Below are positions 18,289-27,763 of a DNA stretch of 64,000 nucleotides, piece after piece. Each line of letters starts with the position of its first letter. The first letter of the stretch is position 1. The DNA is from UBA1563 sp037440065. Its GTDB lineage: Bacteria > Bacteroidota > Ignavibacteria > Ignavibacteriales > Ignavibacteriaceae. The translations under genes were made by a program, and so were the position numbers. The DNA is taken from positions 434,001-498,000 of the forward strand of contig JBBIUV010000017.1 of the NCBI GenBank assembly GCA_037440065.1. Reading direction: 5' to 3'. A model generated the notes under the pieces. The model was given only the letters and a program-made list of their open reading frames with translations, searched no databases and had not been told where the DNA came from.

Positions 18289-18319
18289 TTGTTTTTTTTG
18301 CCCTTAAAGAGTAACTTTG
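18289..18319 (+). promoter_or_regulatory. Bacteroidota-type promoter of secDF
   Basis: TTG at 18289-18291 and TAACTTTG at 18312-18319 are separated by 20 bases. This matches the TTG/TAnnTTTG arrangement known for Bacteroidetes vegetative promoters. Transcription would begin about 40 bases before the secD ATG. Confidence 0.6.
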
Positions 18320-18366
18320 AACTCTTAATTAATTCACTAATCCAACTAAATTAGTATAGACCCGTT

Positions 18367-20304
18367 ATGAAAGCACTGAGATTTAGATTTATCATTATTG
18401 TTGCCTCAATTGCAATAAGCGTTTACTTACTGTATCCAACTTACCAGGATTATCAGAACTCGAAAAAGATTTCTGAAGCAGTAAAAACGAAACGTGAGTA
18501 TTTGAGAAAAGTGAATCCGAACTTAACCTCGGATCAACTTGACAGAATATTACAAGCCACCTCCGATAGCCTTAAAGCCGCCGATCCTTCAATTCGCGAA
18601 GCAAGAATGAAGCGGATAAAATTAGGATTGGATTTACAAGGAGGAATGCGCGTTGTTCTTGAAGTGAACACCGTAAAATTATTAGAAAAATTAGCGAACA
18701 ATCCCGATGATAACTTCCGTAAAATACTTGCCGATGCCGGTAAAGAAGCTGCGTTATCAAATGAATCAGTAGTAGAATTGGTTGGACGAAAATTTCAAGA
18801 AAAAGGAATTCGTCTTAGCCGTTATTTCGGAACGATTCGTCAAGACGATGCCGAGATCATCAAAGATTTAAAAAAGCAGTCTGAAGAAGCCGTTACCCGC
18901 GCCAAAGAAATTATCAGAAACAGAGTTGACCAATACGGAGTTGCTGAACCAAGTATCCAACTTCAAGGTGAAAGAAGAATTATTGTTGAATTGCCGGGTG
19001 TAGCTAAAGAAGAAGAAGCCAGACAGTTGTTACAAGGTACTGCACTGTTGGAATTTAAACTTCTAAAGGAACCTGAATTTACAATTAAAGTTATGGAGGA
19101 AGTTGATAAAGTTTTAGCGGGAAAAAGTTTGGAAGACACTTCTTCAGTTGATAGTACAAAGAGTGCTAAAGCAGTAAAAAAAGATTCTACTCTTGCTAAA
19201 AATGATACAACAAAAAACAAAAAATTATCTCCGGAACAATTTGCGAAAGAACATCCTTTCTTTTCGGTCGCTCTGATAAATCCGCAAAGTCAATCTGCAG
19301 ACGCTTACGTTAAAGCAGATCAGAAAGAAAAACTTTTGCGCATGATTGCTAAACCGGAAGTACAAAATATTCTCAACTTAAATAACGCTGAATTCGTCTT
19401 AGGTGCAAAACCTGTAACTTTTCAAGAAGGTCAAGGAGTATTCGTACTTTATCTTGTAAATAAAACAGCAGAACTTACCGGAAGCGTTGTTACAAATGCA
19501 ACTTCCAACATCGATCCTTCAACTTCAGCACCGGTTGTAAATATGGAAATGAATTCCGAAGGAGCTACAGAGTGGGCAAGAATAACCGGAGCGAACGTTA
19601 ATAAAAGATGCGCAATTGTTCTTGATAATGTTGTTTATACTGCACCGGTCATCCGTGGTAAAATACCTGGTGGAAGATCTCAGATTGAAGGAAGCACTGA
19701 TTTAGCAGAAGCTAAATTATTGGAAATCGTTTTAAAAGCCGGAGCGCTTCCTGCGCCGGTTGATATTATGGAAGAAAGAACTGTTGGTCCATCACTCGGT
19801 CAAGACTCTATCACGCAAGGATTTAACTCAACTTTGTTTGGTTATTTACTTGTTGGACTTTTTATGATATTCTATTATCAAAGAGCGGGAACCATCTCAG
19901 CGATGGCGTTATCACTTGTAATTTTTTTCATATTCTCAATCCTTGCTTATTTCAAAGCAACACTAACACTCCCCGGTATTGCCGGTATCGTGTTAACTAT
20001 TGGTATGGCTGTTGACTCCAACGTACTTATCTTTGAAAGAATAAGAGAAGAACTTGCTACAGGCAAGACGATGAAAGCTTCTATAGACAGCGGTTTTTCA
20101 AAAGCACTTTCTGCGATCGTGGATTCAAACATTACCACTTTAATTACCGCAATTATTCTCTATCAATTTGGAACCGGTCCGGTACAAGGATTTGCTCTTA
20201 CGTTGATGATTGGTCTCGGAACAAGTATGTTCGGAGCTTTAGTAATTACACGAGTTTTTCTCGATTTCTTATTAAACAAAGGTTATAAAATTAGTCTTGG
20301 TTAA
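18367..20304 (+). CDS. secD: Protein translocase subunit SecD
   Basis: A 645-residue inner-membrane protein. TM1 is at residues 7-23, followed by the signature LGLDLQGGMRVVLEV, a long periplasmic P1 region with the VAEPSIQLQGERRIIVELPGV motif, then five more membrane helices from about residue 475. The conserved TM4 segment contains GMAVDSNVLIFERIREEL. The periplasmic domain holds a Lys/Ser/Asp-rich insert (about 255-290). SecD with SecF uses the proton or sodium gradient to pull exported proteins through SecYEG. The gene is followed 31 bases later by secF. Confidence 0.96.
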   Translation: MKALRFRFIIIVASIAISVYLLYPTYQDYQNSKKISEAVKTKREYLRKVNPNLTSDQLDRILQATSDSLKAADPSIREARMKRIKLGLDLQGGMRVVLEVNTVKLLEKLANNPDDNFRKILADAGKEAALSNESVVELVGRKFQEKGIRLSRYFGTIRQDDAEIIKDLKKQSEEAVTRAKEIIRNRVDQYGVAEPSIQLQGERRIIVELPGVAKEEEARQLLQGTALLEFKLLKEPEFTIKVMEEVDKVLAGKSLEDTSSVDSTKSAKAVKKDSTLAKNDTTKNKKLSPEQFAKEHPFFSVALINPQSQSADAYVKADQKEKLLRMIAKPEVQNILNLNNAEFVLGAKPVTFQEGQGVFVLYLVNKTAELTGSVVTNATSNIDPSTSAPVVNMEMNSEGATEWARITGANVNKRCAIVLDNVVYTAPVIRGKIPGGRSQIEGSTDLAEAKLLEIVLKAGALPAPVDIMEERTVGPSLGQDSITQGFNSTLFGYLLVGLFMIFYYQRAGTISAMALSLVIFFIFSILAYFKATLTLPGIAGIVLTIGMAVDSNVLIFERIREELATGKTMKASIDSGFSKALSAIVDSNITTLITAIILYQFGTGPVQGFALTLMIGLGTSMFGALVITRVFLDFLLNKGYKISLG

Positions 20305-20335
20305 TTATCAAATAGACTTTTAGGAGCAAAATTAA

Positions 20336-21478
20336 ATGCAGTTATTTCATAATTTAAATGTTGATTTCATGGGGAAGAGAAAGTTTTTTTATATTCTTTC
20401 TGCTTCCATTTTTTTACTTGGAATGGTAAATATCGCGTTCCGCGGTCTCAAATTCGGTATCGATTTTAAGGGAGGAACTGAAATTGTTGTACGATTTGAT
20501 AATCCTATAAAAATTTCTGAACTCCGTTCGGATCTTCAATCAACAGGTCTTGGAGAAATTGAGATAAAGACTTTTGGCGATGATGCCGGAGCTTTGATCA
20601 GAACAGAATTACAAACTCTTCCTCAAAATCTTTTTCCAAAGATTCAAAAACAAATTGAAGATGATATCAATAACTCATTCCCCGCGGTTGTAGGGAATTA
20701 TCGTTCTGAAAAATCTCCCACTACTCTAACGTATTCTTTCAACAATCCCGATACAGCATCTGCCATCGCAAACAAATTGTTTCTTGACGGATTCCAGGCT
20801 GGTAGAGTTTCTGAAGAAGTTACCAACACACAAGTGGTAGTTCAAGTTGGAATTTCTGATTGGGTGAAAGAAAGTTTAAAGAATAAGTTAAAGGGAAATC
20901 CGTTCCAGGTACTTAAAGAAGAGAGAGTTGGTCCCAAAGTTGGTAACGAATTAAAGAGAGATACAATCATTGCGATTGTTCTTTCACTTATCGGAATTTT
21001 AATCTACCTCGCTTTCCGTTATAAATTTATTTTTGCGTTTGGTGCGGTATTAGCGCTTTTCCATGACGTGCTTATAACTTTAGGTTTATACGCCGTCCTT
21101 TACAATGTTATTCCGGGATTAAATCTGGAAGTAAATCTAACAGTTGTGGCAGCGTTTTTAACACTTATCGGATATTCAATCAACGATACGGTTATCGTGT
21201 TTGATAGAGTTCGCGAAACGTTGAAAATTCATAAAACAGAATCTCTCGAAGTGTTGATGAATATGGCAATAAACAAAACAATGAGCCGTACCGTGTTAAC
21301 TGGAGGTACAACATTACTGGGCATTTTTGTCCTTCTGCTACTTGGCGGAGAAGTTCTTAGAGCTTTTGCGTTCACAATGTTCTTCGGTATCATTATCGGA
21401 ACTTACTCTTCGGTATTCGTAGCAAGCGCAATTGTTTTAGACTACGCTAAAAAGTATAACAAAAAAGTAGAATTCTAA
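20336..21478 (+). CDS. secF: Protein translocase subunit SecF
   Basis: A 380-residue partner of SecD with six membrane helices. The N-terminal signature GLKFGIDFKGGTEIVVRF is present, as are TM4 ALFHDVLITLGLY and TM5 GYSINDTVIVFDRVRE. It is about 60 residues longer than E. coli SecF, mostly in the periplasmic P4 loop. An AGGAG ribosome site lies 8 bases before the ATG. A strong terminator closes the two-gene operon. Confidence 0.96.
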   Translation: MQLFHNLNVDFMGKRKFFYILSASIFLLGMVNIAFRGLKFGIDFKGGTEIVVRFDNPIKISELRSDLQSTGLGEIEIKTFGDDAGALIRTELQTLPQNLFPKIQKQIEDDINNSFPAVVGNYRSEKSPTTLTYSFNNPDTASAIANKLFLDGFQAGRVSEEVTNTQVVVQVGISDWVKESLKNKLKGNPFQVLKEERVGPKVGNELKRDTIIAIVLSLIGILIYLAFRYKFIFAFGAVLALFHDVLITLGLYAVLYNVIPGLNLEVNLTVVAAFLTLIGYSINDTVIVFDRVRETLKIHKTESLEVLMNMAINKTMSRTVLTGGTTLLGIFVLLLLGGEVLRAFAFTMFFGIIIGTYSSVFVASAIVLDYAKKYNKKVEF

Positions 21479-21495
21479 ACCTATTTTAATTCAAC

Positions 21496-21528
21496 AAAAA
21501 AGCCGGAGTTTTCCGGCTTTTTTGTTTT
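21496..21528. terminator. Bidirectional terminator after secF
   Basis: A 12-bp perfect stem (AAAAAAGCCGGA, loop GTTT, TCCGGCTTTTTT) lies between the convergent secF and SpoIIE-phosphatase genes. Confidence 0.93.
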
Positions 21529-21546
21529 AAATCTTGCAAATCGAAT

Positions 21547-23226
21547 TTATGTTACACGCAAAACAATAAGCGTGATATCGTCAGATTGTGGTTCACCGGC
21601 AACAAACTCATCAATACTCTTTTTCACTTCATCCATTATTTCTTCCGAAGAAGAAAATGTTTTTTGCGATAAAAGATTTTCTAATTTTTTGTCGGAATAT
21701 TCTTCATCACTTCTGTTTTTCGCTTCGGTAACACCGTCAGTAAACATTACGAGAATATCATCTTTTTGAAGCTGAACCGTTTCACTTTCATACGGCATAA
21801 AAGTCTTCATCACCCCAAGCAGCATTCCCCCCTTATCAAGGTAGGTAATTTTTTTATCTCTAATTAATAACGGAGGATTGTGTCCGGCATTAACATAGGT
21901 CATTTCTTTTTTCTGATCATCGAGCAGAAGCCAGAAAAACGTAATAAATCTTCCATCTGTAGTGTTTTCCGAAACAAGGTCGTTTATTATTCTTGTTGAG
22001 GCGGCAATGTCGTACCCTTGCTTCGTAATTGATTTTAAAAATGCTTGCAGATTTGCCATTAGCAGAGACGCCGGAACCCCTTTCCCGGAAACATCGCCGA
22101 TGCCAATAAAATAACGTTCATCTTCTGTTTTTATAATATCGTAATAATCGCCGCCAACTTGCTTTGACGAAATGCTCATCGCAGAGATTTGGAAATTACT
22201 TAATTCCGGCATTTCTTTGGGGAGAAGATTTCGTTGTATCCCCTTTGCAATTTCCAATTCTTCTTCTAGTTTTTGTTTTTCCAAGGCTTCCTGGAAAAGT
22301 CTTTTATTTTCAAGCGAGATAATCGCAAGTGTGCTCACGGAATTAATAAATTCAATATCGGTTTCTGAGTAGGGGATGTTGTTTATCCTTTTTCCGAGAA
22401 GAAGAAGTCCGCGTGTCTCCCCTTGAAGTTGCATAGGCATCATTAACTCAAAATTATATTTTGAAAGATTTGGAAAATCTTTTTCAATTCCTGTTTTATC
22501 ATGTACATTTTCAATTGACGGAATATTCACATGCGTCATTATGTCCAGCAATGGTGCCCTTGGGACAGTTGATTCCAATATTTTAAGTTTATTCTCATCG
22601 AGAATCAGAACGACATATGTGGATAAAAGAAAATGCCCGAGAAGCGAATAAACCAAAAGTTTGCTAATACGGCTTTCATCATTTAAAACACCAAATTCTT
22701 TTCCCAATTCAAATAAAGAGCTCAACCGATTGACACGTGAGTCGAGCATTCTATTTACATCTTTAAGCTCATTTATAAACATCGCATTCTCAATAGCAGT
22801 TGAAGCAATATTTAAAATTGTTACAAGAAATTCTTTCTCCTCCAGCGAGTATTCTTTGTGATTAATTTTTTCACCGAGACAAAGTATGCCAAGACATTTT
22901 CTTGATGAACAGATTTTTTCTGCAAAAACTAATTTGGTTTCATGAAGATAATTTTTCAGTTCTTCACTCGATTCGATTTCATCTATATGAGGTAATTCCG
23001 GAAAAGAAGAAATTTGTTCTTTGTTTAATCCTTTGGATGAAAGGATTTTCATTTTATTTTCAACCGAAAGGATGATGCACCCTTTGGTAGTAATAAATTT
23101 ACCGAGACAGGTTAAGAGGAGATTGTTTAGGGTGAACTGTAAATCGAGGCTTGAGTTTACAACTCTGCTAAATTCAACTAAAGCGGTTAAGTTTCTTTTT
23201 AGCTTAGTGAATTCAAGATTTTCCAT
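21547..23226 (-). CDS. GAF-domain SpoIIE/RsbU-type protein phosphatase
   Basis: A 559-residue soluble protein from the ATG at 23226; a TTG one codon earlier is less likely. Two GAF-like regions occupy about 10-155 and 170-310. A coiled linker (EELEIAKGIQRNLLPKEMP) leads to a PP2C SpoIIE domain to the C-terminus, with metal-binding QVGGDYYDI, GDVSGKGVPASLLMA and MFTDGVTEAKN plus a final SDDITLIVLR. It should dephosphorylate a STAS-domain antagonist in response to a ligand or redox cue sensed by the GAFs. It is the last gene of a four-gene partner-switching operon, 6 bases after the kinase. Confidence 0.9.
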   Translation of the reverse strand: MENLEFTKLKRNLTALVEFSRVVNSSLDLQFTLNNLLLTCLGKFITTKGCIILSVENKMKILSSKGLNKEQISSFPELPHIDEIESSEELKNYLHETKLVFAEKICSSRKCLGILCLGEKINHKEYSLEEKEFLVTILNIASTAIENAMFINELKDVNRMLDSRVNRLSSLFELGKEFGVLNDESRISKLLVYSLLGHFLLSTYVVLILDENKLKILESTVPRAPLLDIMTHVNIPSIENVHDKTGIEKDFPNLSKYNFELMMPMQLQGETRGLLLLGKRINNIPYSETDIEFINSVSTLAIISLENKRLFQEALEKQKLEEELEIAKGIQRNLLPKEMPELSNFQISAMSISSKQVGGDYYDIIKTEDERYFIGIGDVSGKGVPASLLMANLQAFLKSITKQGYDIAASTRIINDLVSENTTDGRFITFFWLLLDDQKKEMTYVNAGHNPPLLIRDKKITYLDKGGMLLGVMKTFMPYESETVQLQKDDILVMFTDGVTEAKNRSDEEYSDKKLENLLSQKTFSSSEEIMDEVKKSIDEFVAGEPQSDDITLIVLRVT

Positions 23227-23232
23227 CAAACG

Positions 23233-23664
23233 TCATGCGATTTTTTTAGTTAAAATCAGTTGATTTACATTTCCTTCAAGATTATGATATTCAACATTAT
23301 CCATCAGGTGACGCATTAAATGTAAACCCAATCCGCCAACACGCCTTTGTTTCAAATAGGTAGGCATATCAGGGTCGGCAATTTGATTCGGGTCAAAACT
23401 TTTTCCATGATCGATCAGTAAAACTTTGAATTCGGTTTTTGAGATTAACACACGGACGGTAAATTCAGTAGTTTCATCGTAATTATAAGCATGTTTAATA
23501 ATGTTGGTACAAGCTTCATCAACAGCAAGGACAATTTTATCTATGATACTTTTATCAATACCAGATTGCATGGCTTTTTCCTCTACAAATTCCCGGATTG
23601 AACCGAGATTTTCGGTAGAGCTTTTCACCTTCATTTCAAAAATATTTTTTGCAGTCTTATTCAC
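23233..23664 (-). CDS. RsbW-like anti-sigma / serine kinase (HATPase)
   Basis: A 143-residue GHKL ATPase of the RsbW/SpoIIAB type. The N box reads DEACTNIIKHAYNY, the G1 box DHGKSFDP and the G2 box GGLGLHLMRHLMD. Such proteins phosphorylate a STAS protein and bind either it or a target (a sigma factor or another output protein). It is encoded between its likely STAS substrate and a phosphatase, the usual partner-switching layout. No sigma-B-type factor is encoded in this operon, so the output is unknown. Confidence 0.9.
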   Translation of the reverse strand: MNKTAKNIFEMKVKSSTENLGSIREFVEEKAMQSGIDKSIIDKIVLAVDEACTNIIKHAYNYDETTEFTVRVLISKTEFKVLLIDHGKSFDPNQIADPDMPTYLKQRRVGGLGLHLMRHLMDNVEYHNLEGNVNQLILTKKIA

Positions 23665-23678
23665 AATTAATTTAGGTA

Positions 23679-24026
23679 TTAATATTTAAATTTATTTACA
23701 GCTTCGGTTTCAGTTGGAAAAATTTCATAAAGAAGCGGAAAGCCGAGAAGATCAAAAATGTTATACACACTTGGCTGCATTGCGGCGAGTTTTATATCAC
23801 CGGAATTTGTTCGCATGGTTTCGATAAAGGCCATAAAGACACCAAGTCCAGCGCTGCTAATATATTTTAGCTGTTCAAAGTTTACGACAACTTTGTATTT
23901 GTTCTTTGTAATTAGGTCGGAAATGGCGTGTTCCAGATGCTGCGCAGTATGTGCATCAAGATAGCCGTTAAGCTCAATAATATTAACTTCACCGTCTTCA
24001 CGGTGTTTCGTTGAAAACTCAGCCAT
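23679..24026 (-). CDS. STAS-domain anti-anti-sigma factor (RsbV-like)
   Basis: A 115-residue single STAS domain. The phosphorylation site is the Ser pair in YISSAGLGVFMAF, and the preceding YLDAHTAQHLEHAI helix is typical. The start overlaps the upstream phosphatase stop by 8 bases, implying coupled translation. It would be phosphorylated by the adjacent kinase and dephosphorylated by one or both SpoIIE phosphatases. Confidence 0.92.
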   Translation of the reverse strand: MAEFSTKHREDGEVNIIELNGYLDAHTAQHLEHAISDLITKNKYKVVVNFEQLKYISSAGLGVFMAFIETMRTNSGDIKLAAMQPSVYNIFDLLGFPLLYEIFPTETEAVNKFKY

Positions 24027-26082
24027 GCTGTTTCTCCAAATTATTTTTCCATTTAAAAAGTAGTAATGTTATATCGTCATGCTGAGGAGTTCCCTGAGAA
24101 AAGAGTGAGACTTGTGTCATGATCTTTTTAGCAATTGTATCCACAGATTCCGTTTGGAATTCCGAGACAATTTTTTTAAGTGTATGAAGTCCGAAATCAT
24201 TCATGTTTCCATCCTTCGCTTCAGTAACTCCGTCAGTGTACAAAACAAAAATATCATTTTCTTTTAATTGAAGAGAATATTCTTCTAAATAAAATTCGAA
24301 TTTTCCAGAAAAAGTTAAACCCAAGCCTACGCCACCGGGGAGTATTTCCTTAATTTCTTGTCCGCGAATAAATAAAATCGATGAATGCCCGGCTCGTGAT
24401 AAGAAAAGTTTTTCATTTTTGAAATCAAAAACTCCAAAAACGGCGGTGATAAAACTTTTTTTCTGAAGTGTACGTTCAATTATTTCGTTGGTTTTAACCA
24501 AAATATCTTTTGGGTTATCAAAAGTCATTACGAGTGATTCAATAATTCCCCTAAGTTCAGCCATTATAAATGCCGCAGAGATACCTTTTCCCGAAACATC
24601 AGCAATAATAAATCCGAATTTATCATCTGAAAGTTTAAAGAAATCATAGTAGTCTCCTCCAACTTCAAAGGCCGGAACGAAGACAGAAGAAATGTCTAAA
24701 TGCTTTACATCAGGAATTGATTGAGGAAGCAACTTCCCCTGCATCTCGCGGGCAACATCAAGCTCGCGTTCCAATCTCTCTTTTTCAATAGATGATTTAA
24801 GCAGTTTTGCATTTTCTATAGCGATTGAAGCATAATCAGAGAAAGTTTCAAGAGTATTTCTATCTTCTTCATCGAACGGCACTTCTGCTTTTTTTGCGAC
24901 GAACAAGTAGCCATTAATATTGTTATGCGATTTTAACGGTACTGAGGCTGCGAAACAAAAGTGCTCATTTTTAGTTTCGTGTTCGTTACAGACAGTCACA
25001 TTCGCAAAAGTTATTTCTTTATTGTCGTGTTTGTTTTTCTGTGAAAACAAAACCGTTTGAATTTTATCTGCTGTTACGAATCCAATATTCTTTGGTGCAA
25101 CCGGAGTTTTGGTTTCGTCATCAGTTAAAATAATCCAGGCTGCATCGGCATTGCAGACTTTAATTGCAAGGTCTGTAATGGTGTCGCCTAATTCTTTAAA
25201 ATCCAAAACCTGGTTAATTAATCGACTTAAAATTTGTAAAGAACTTACTTCAGTTGCTTTCCTGTCAAACGCCTCAGCCGTAGGCAAATGGAAAAGTGTG
25301 GTTACAAAAAGAAAACTGAAATAAATCACTCCGTAAATATTAAGGAGTAAATTAAAATAACTTAAGGATGGGGAAAAGTTGTTTAATACTTTAGAAATTC
25401 CATTGTCCGAATGAATCAGCGAAATTGAAATTCCAAAAAGGACTATTAATCCGAAGGAAAAAAGAAGGAGTTGTTTTTTTTCTTTCTTTGTTAAAAATGC
25501 AATCCAAGAAATCTTGAGTGAGTTTATTGCCATCAAAATAACAGCATTGGCGGTAAACGCCATTTTAACAAAATCCCACCCGCTATATTTGTCAAGCAAC
25601 GTGGCAAATGAGGCAAGAACCAGAAAAACCAAAAAAGCAGTAAAATATGTTTTTACGTTCTTTCTTTGCTTCAGAAAAAAAAGAAGGCGAAAAACAAGAA
25701 AAAGGTAAGACAAAAGAATGATAATCAACAGATCAAAACTGAACGTAATAAGGGAAACAAATATTGCATTTGAAGAAAGCAGCTCAATTTGTTTTACACC
25801 AAGCAACGAATGGAATCCATCTAAAAACTCGTATAAAAGAATACTTACAAGAGTTAAAAATAGAAGACTTTTGACCAGGGTCATTGCAGAAAAGTGTTTT
25901 TTTAAGAGTACCTGGTTTAAGTTTAACAGGGAAAAGTAAAAAACTCCAAGGACAATAAGTTCGTTTATAAAAGAAATGAAAAGTCCTCCAGTTGAGAAGA
26001 GCATTCTAAAAAAGAATAATCCAACGGCAGTGGCTAAGAACCACTGTACTTTTGGTTGAGTTATTTTGCTCGCAATTTCCAT
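24019..26082 (-). CDS. Membrane-bound GAF-SpoIIE protein phosphatase
   Basis: A 687-residue protein and first gene of the partner-switching operon. About seven or eight hydrophobic segments fill residues 15-265. A GAF domain follows (about 275-430, VCNADAAWIILTD). Then a signalling coil (ARELD-VAREMQGKLLPQ type) leads into a PP2C SpoIIE domain with EVGGDYYDFF, IADVSGKGISAAFIMA and LYTDGVTEAKDGN, ending HDDITLLLF. It should convert a membrane or extracellular cue into dephosphorylation of the STAS protein. It is the membrane counterpart of the soluble phosphatase at the end of the same operon. Confidence 0.9.
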   Translation of the reverse strand: MEIASKITQPKVQWFLATAVGLFFFRMLFSTGGLFISFINELIVLGVFYFSLLNLNQVLLKKHFSAMTLVKSLLFLTLVSILLYEFLDGFHSLLGVKQIELLSSNAIFVSLITFSFDLLIIILLSYLFLVFRLLFFLKQRKNVKTYFTAFLVFLVLASFATLLDKYSGWDFVKMAFTANAVILMAINSLKISWIAFLTKKEKKQLLLFSFGLIVLFGISISLIHSDNGISKVLNNFSPSLSYFNLLLNIYGVIYFSFLFVTTLFHLPTAEAFDRKATEVSSLQILSRLINQVLDFKELGDTITDLAIKVCNADAAWIILTDDETKTPVAPKNIGFVTADKIQTVLFSQKNKHDNKEITFANVTVCNEHETKNEHFCFAASVPLKSHNNINGYLFVAKKAEVPFDEEDRNTLETFSDYASIAIENAKLLKSSIEKERLERELDVAREMQGKLLPQSIPDVKHLDISSVFVPAFEVGGDYYDFFKLSDDKFGFIIADVSGKGISAAFIMAELRGIIESLVMTFDNPKDILVKTNEIIERTLQKKSFITAVFGVFDFKNEKLFLSRAGHSSILFIRGQEIKEILPGGVGLGLTFSGKFEFYLEEYSLQLKENDIFVLYTDGVTEAKDGNMNDFGLHTLKKIVSEFQTESVDTIAKKIMTQVSLFSQGTPQHDDITLLLFKWKNNLEKQHG

Positions 26083-26209
26083 TTCTTATTAATTTTTTGA
26101 ATTAAGTAACTTTACAATTTTCTGTTCCAAATTATTAACTTTTTGGGGCAAAAAAAAGAGAGAGGTATGAACGGTAATTAGGTTGGATTGGGTGTAGATA
26201 CTCAAAATG

Positions 26210-26237
26210 AAAGGAAGCGTCATTTAACGCTTCCTTT
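26210..26237. terminator. Terminator-like hairpin
   Basis: AAAGGAAGCGT, a six-base loop, ACGCTTCCTTT: an 11-bp perfect stem between the end of the anti-sigma-like gene and the start of the phosphatase operon. It most likely ends the minus-strand sigma/anti-sigma transcript. Confidence 0.8.
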
Positions 26238-26263
26238 TATCACTTAAACTTCAGTTTTCGCTC

Positions 26264-27763
26264 TTAAATTTCGAGCGGTTCCTTTTTTTCTGTAGTCTTA
26301 TTTAATTCTTTTTGCATTTCCTTTCTCATCTTTTCCATATCGAGCTTGAATTTTTCCATCTCTTTTTTAAAAACTTCCATATCCTTATTCATCTTGTCAT
26401 TAAACTTGAAAGTTTTTGAGGAATCTTGGAAAAAGAATTTGAAGAAATTCGCCAAAGAATCGGGATTCGGCATAACAAAATTCTGATCACCGATTTTAAA
26501 CTCAAATTTTTGAACATTTTTCCGTTTCTTTTTGTCGGTGGAAACAGAAGCACTTCCCCTCTCATTCGTCTCAACTTGTATATCGAACTGAAAATTTCTG
26601 AGTTGATCGAAAGCCACATCCAATGCCGAATTTATCGAATCAAAATCAGGCAAACTTACCATCGCTATTTCATGCGGAATTTGAACCCGGCAAATATTAG
26701 AATCAATAAGTACTTTCATCTTTTGTGAAGAAGTAATTTCATCGGGAAATACTTTAACATCAATTTTAAATCTTTTAAGTTTATTTAATTCATCCGAATG
26801 TTTACTCATTTCTTTTTTGAATCGCTTAATCTCATTTTTCAGCTCTTCTCTATTCACGTGAAGTTTTTGAGTAAAAATAGTATCGGGGCAAAAAACAAAA
26901 TACGTATCATCTTCAGGACTAGCCGGAGCCGAAACTTTACTAACCGGGGTCACATTGTTTGCAGTAAAAGCAACCGGTATAATTCTGTCGGACACTTCTT
27001 TATTCACACTTGCTACGTACGCAAGTAAATCGGAACGAATCGCATTGTGAGATTTCCAAATACCCGGATTTACTGCCACCGTATTTTTATCGTTCACAAG
27101 AATATGAGAAGAAATTTCATCAGAGTGACTAAGCAGAATAGAATCTACTGTATGTTTTTGTTCTTTGTTGAATTTGAAAGATTTTACAAAAGCCGAAAGA
27201 TCAAAAACATTTGAAGTGTTACCGGCAAATTTTACTTCCACATACTGATTCCCTTTTGCATCACGCTCCAGCTGAAGCATCTGCCGGTCTTCTTTATTAA
27301 GCGGAAGATTGTTATTAAAAGCAAAGTTAAAAATATCTTCGCTATTAAGATCAGCGGCGTAAATAAAGGGTTTCATGTTCTGAGTATAAAAATCCACCAG
27401 ATTTGATTTTTGTTTTGAAAAGAAAGTCGGAAAAAAATTAGGATAAAATTTCAACACTCCCATCAACGAAATTGAAATGATTCCAAAAGCAATTACCGGT
27501 TTCTTTAAAAAAGAAAATATTTGATCCGATTTTTTTTCGCTTTTAATTCGTTCCATCAAACGGGAGGAGAAAAATTCGTCCTCGGGCAATCGCTTCAATG
27601 ATGCCAATTGCTCTTTTACTTTTTTTCCTTCTTCTACCTCCGAACGTAACACTGTTGAAGTTAATATTTTATCTTCAATTATATCCTTTTCATGTTTAGG
27701 TAATTCATCATCAAGATAAGCGGAAAGCTGTGCTTTGATATTTTTATTGTACCATTTCATCAT
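26264..27763 (-). CDS. Large anti-sigma-factor-like membrane protein
   Basis: A 499-residue protein starting at the ATG at 27763, which overlaps the sigma-factor stop as ATGA and follows AAGGAG by 5 bases. The first 70 residues (YLDDELPKHEKDIIEDKI) look like the N-terminal zf-HC2/RsgI-like anti-sigma helix bundle, though the HxxxCxxC zinc site is not evident. One membrane helix follows at about 90-110. The remaining ~390 residues are predicted outside the membrane and end in a Lys/Glu/Met-rich coiled coil (about 430-495). The sensory half is far longer than in common anti-sigma factors and unrecognised. It probably holds the ECF sigma factor inactive until an envelope signal. Confidence 0.72.
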   Translation of the reverse strand: MMKWYNKNIKAQLSAYLDDELPKHEKDIIEDKILTSTVLRSEVEEGKKVKEQLASLKRLPEDEFFSSRLMERIKSEKKSDQIFSFLKKPVIAFGIISISLMGVLKFYPNFFPTFFSKQKSNLVDFYTQNMKPFIYAADLNSEDIFNFAFNNNLPLNKEDRQMLQLERDAKGNQYVEVKFAGNTSNVFDLSAFVKSFKFNKEQKHTVDSILLSHSDEISSHILVNDKNTVAVNPGIWKSHNAIRSDLLAYVASVNKEVSDRIIPVAFTANNVTPVSKVSAPASPEDDTYFVFCPDTIFTQKLHVNREELKNEIKRFKKEMSKHSDELNKLKRFKIDVKVFPDEITSSQKMKVLIDSNICRVQIPHEIAMVSLPDFDSINSALDVAFDQLRNFQFDIQVETNERGSASVSTDKKKRKNVQKFEFKIGDQNFVMPNPDSLANFFKFFFQDSSKTFKFNDKMNKDMEVFKKEMEKFKLDMEKMRKEMQKELNKTTEKKEPLEI

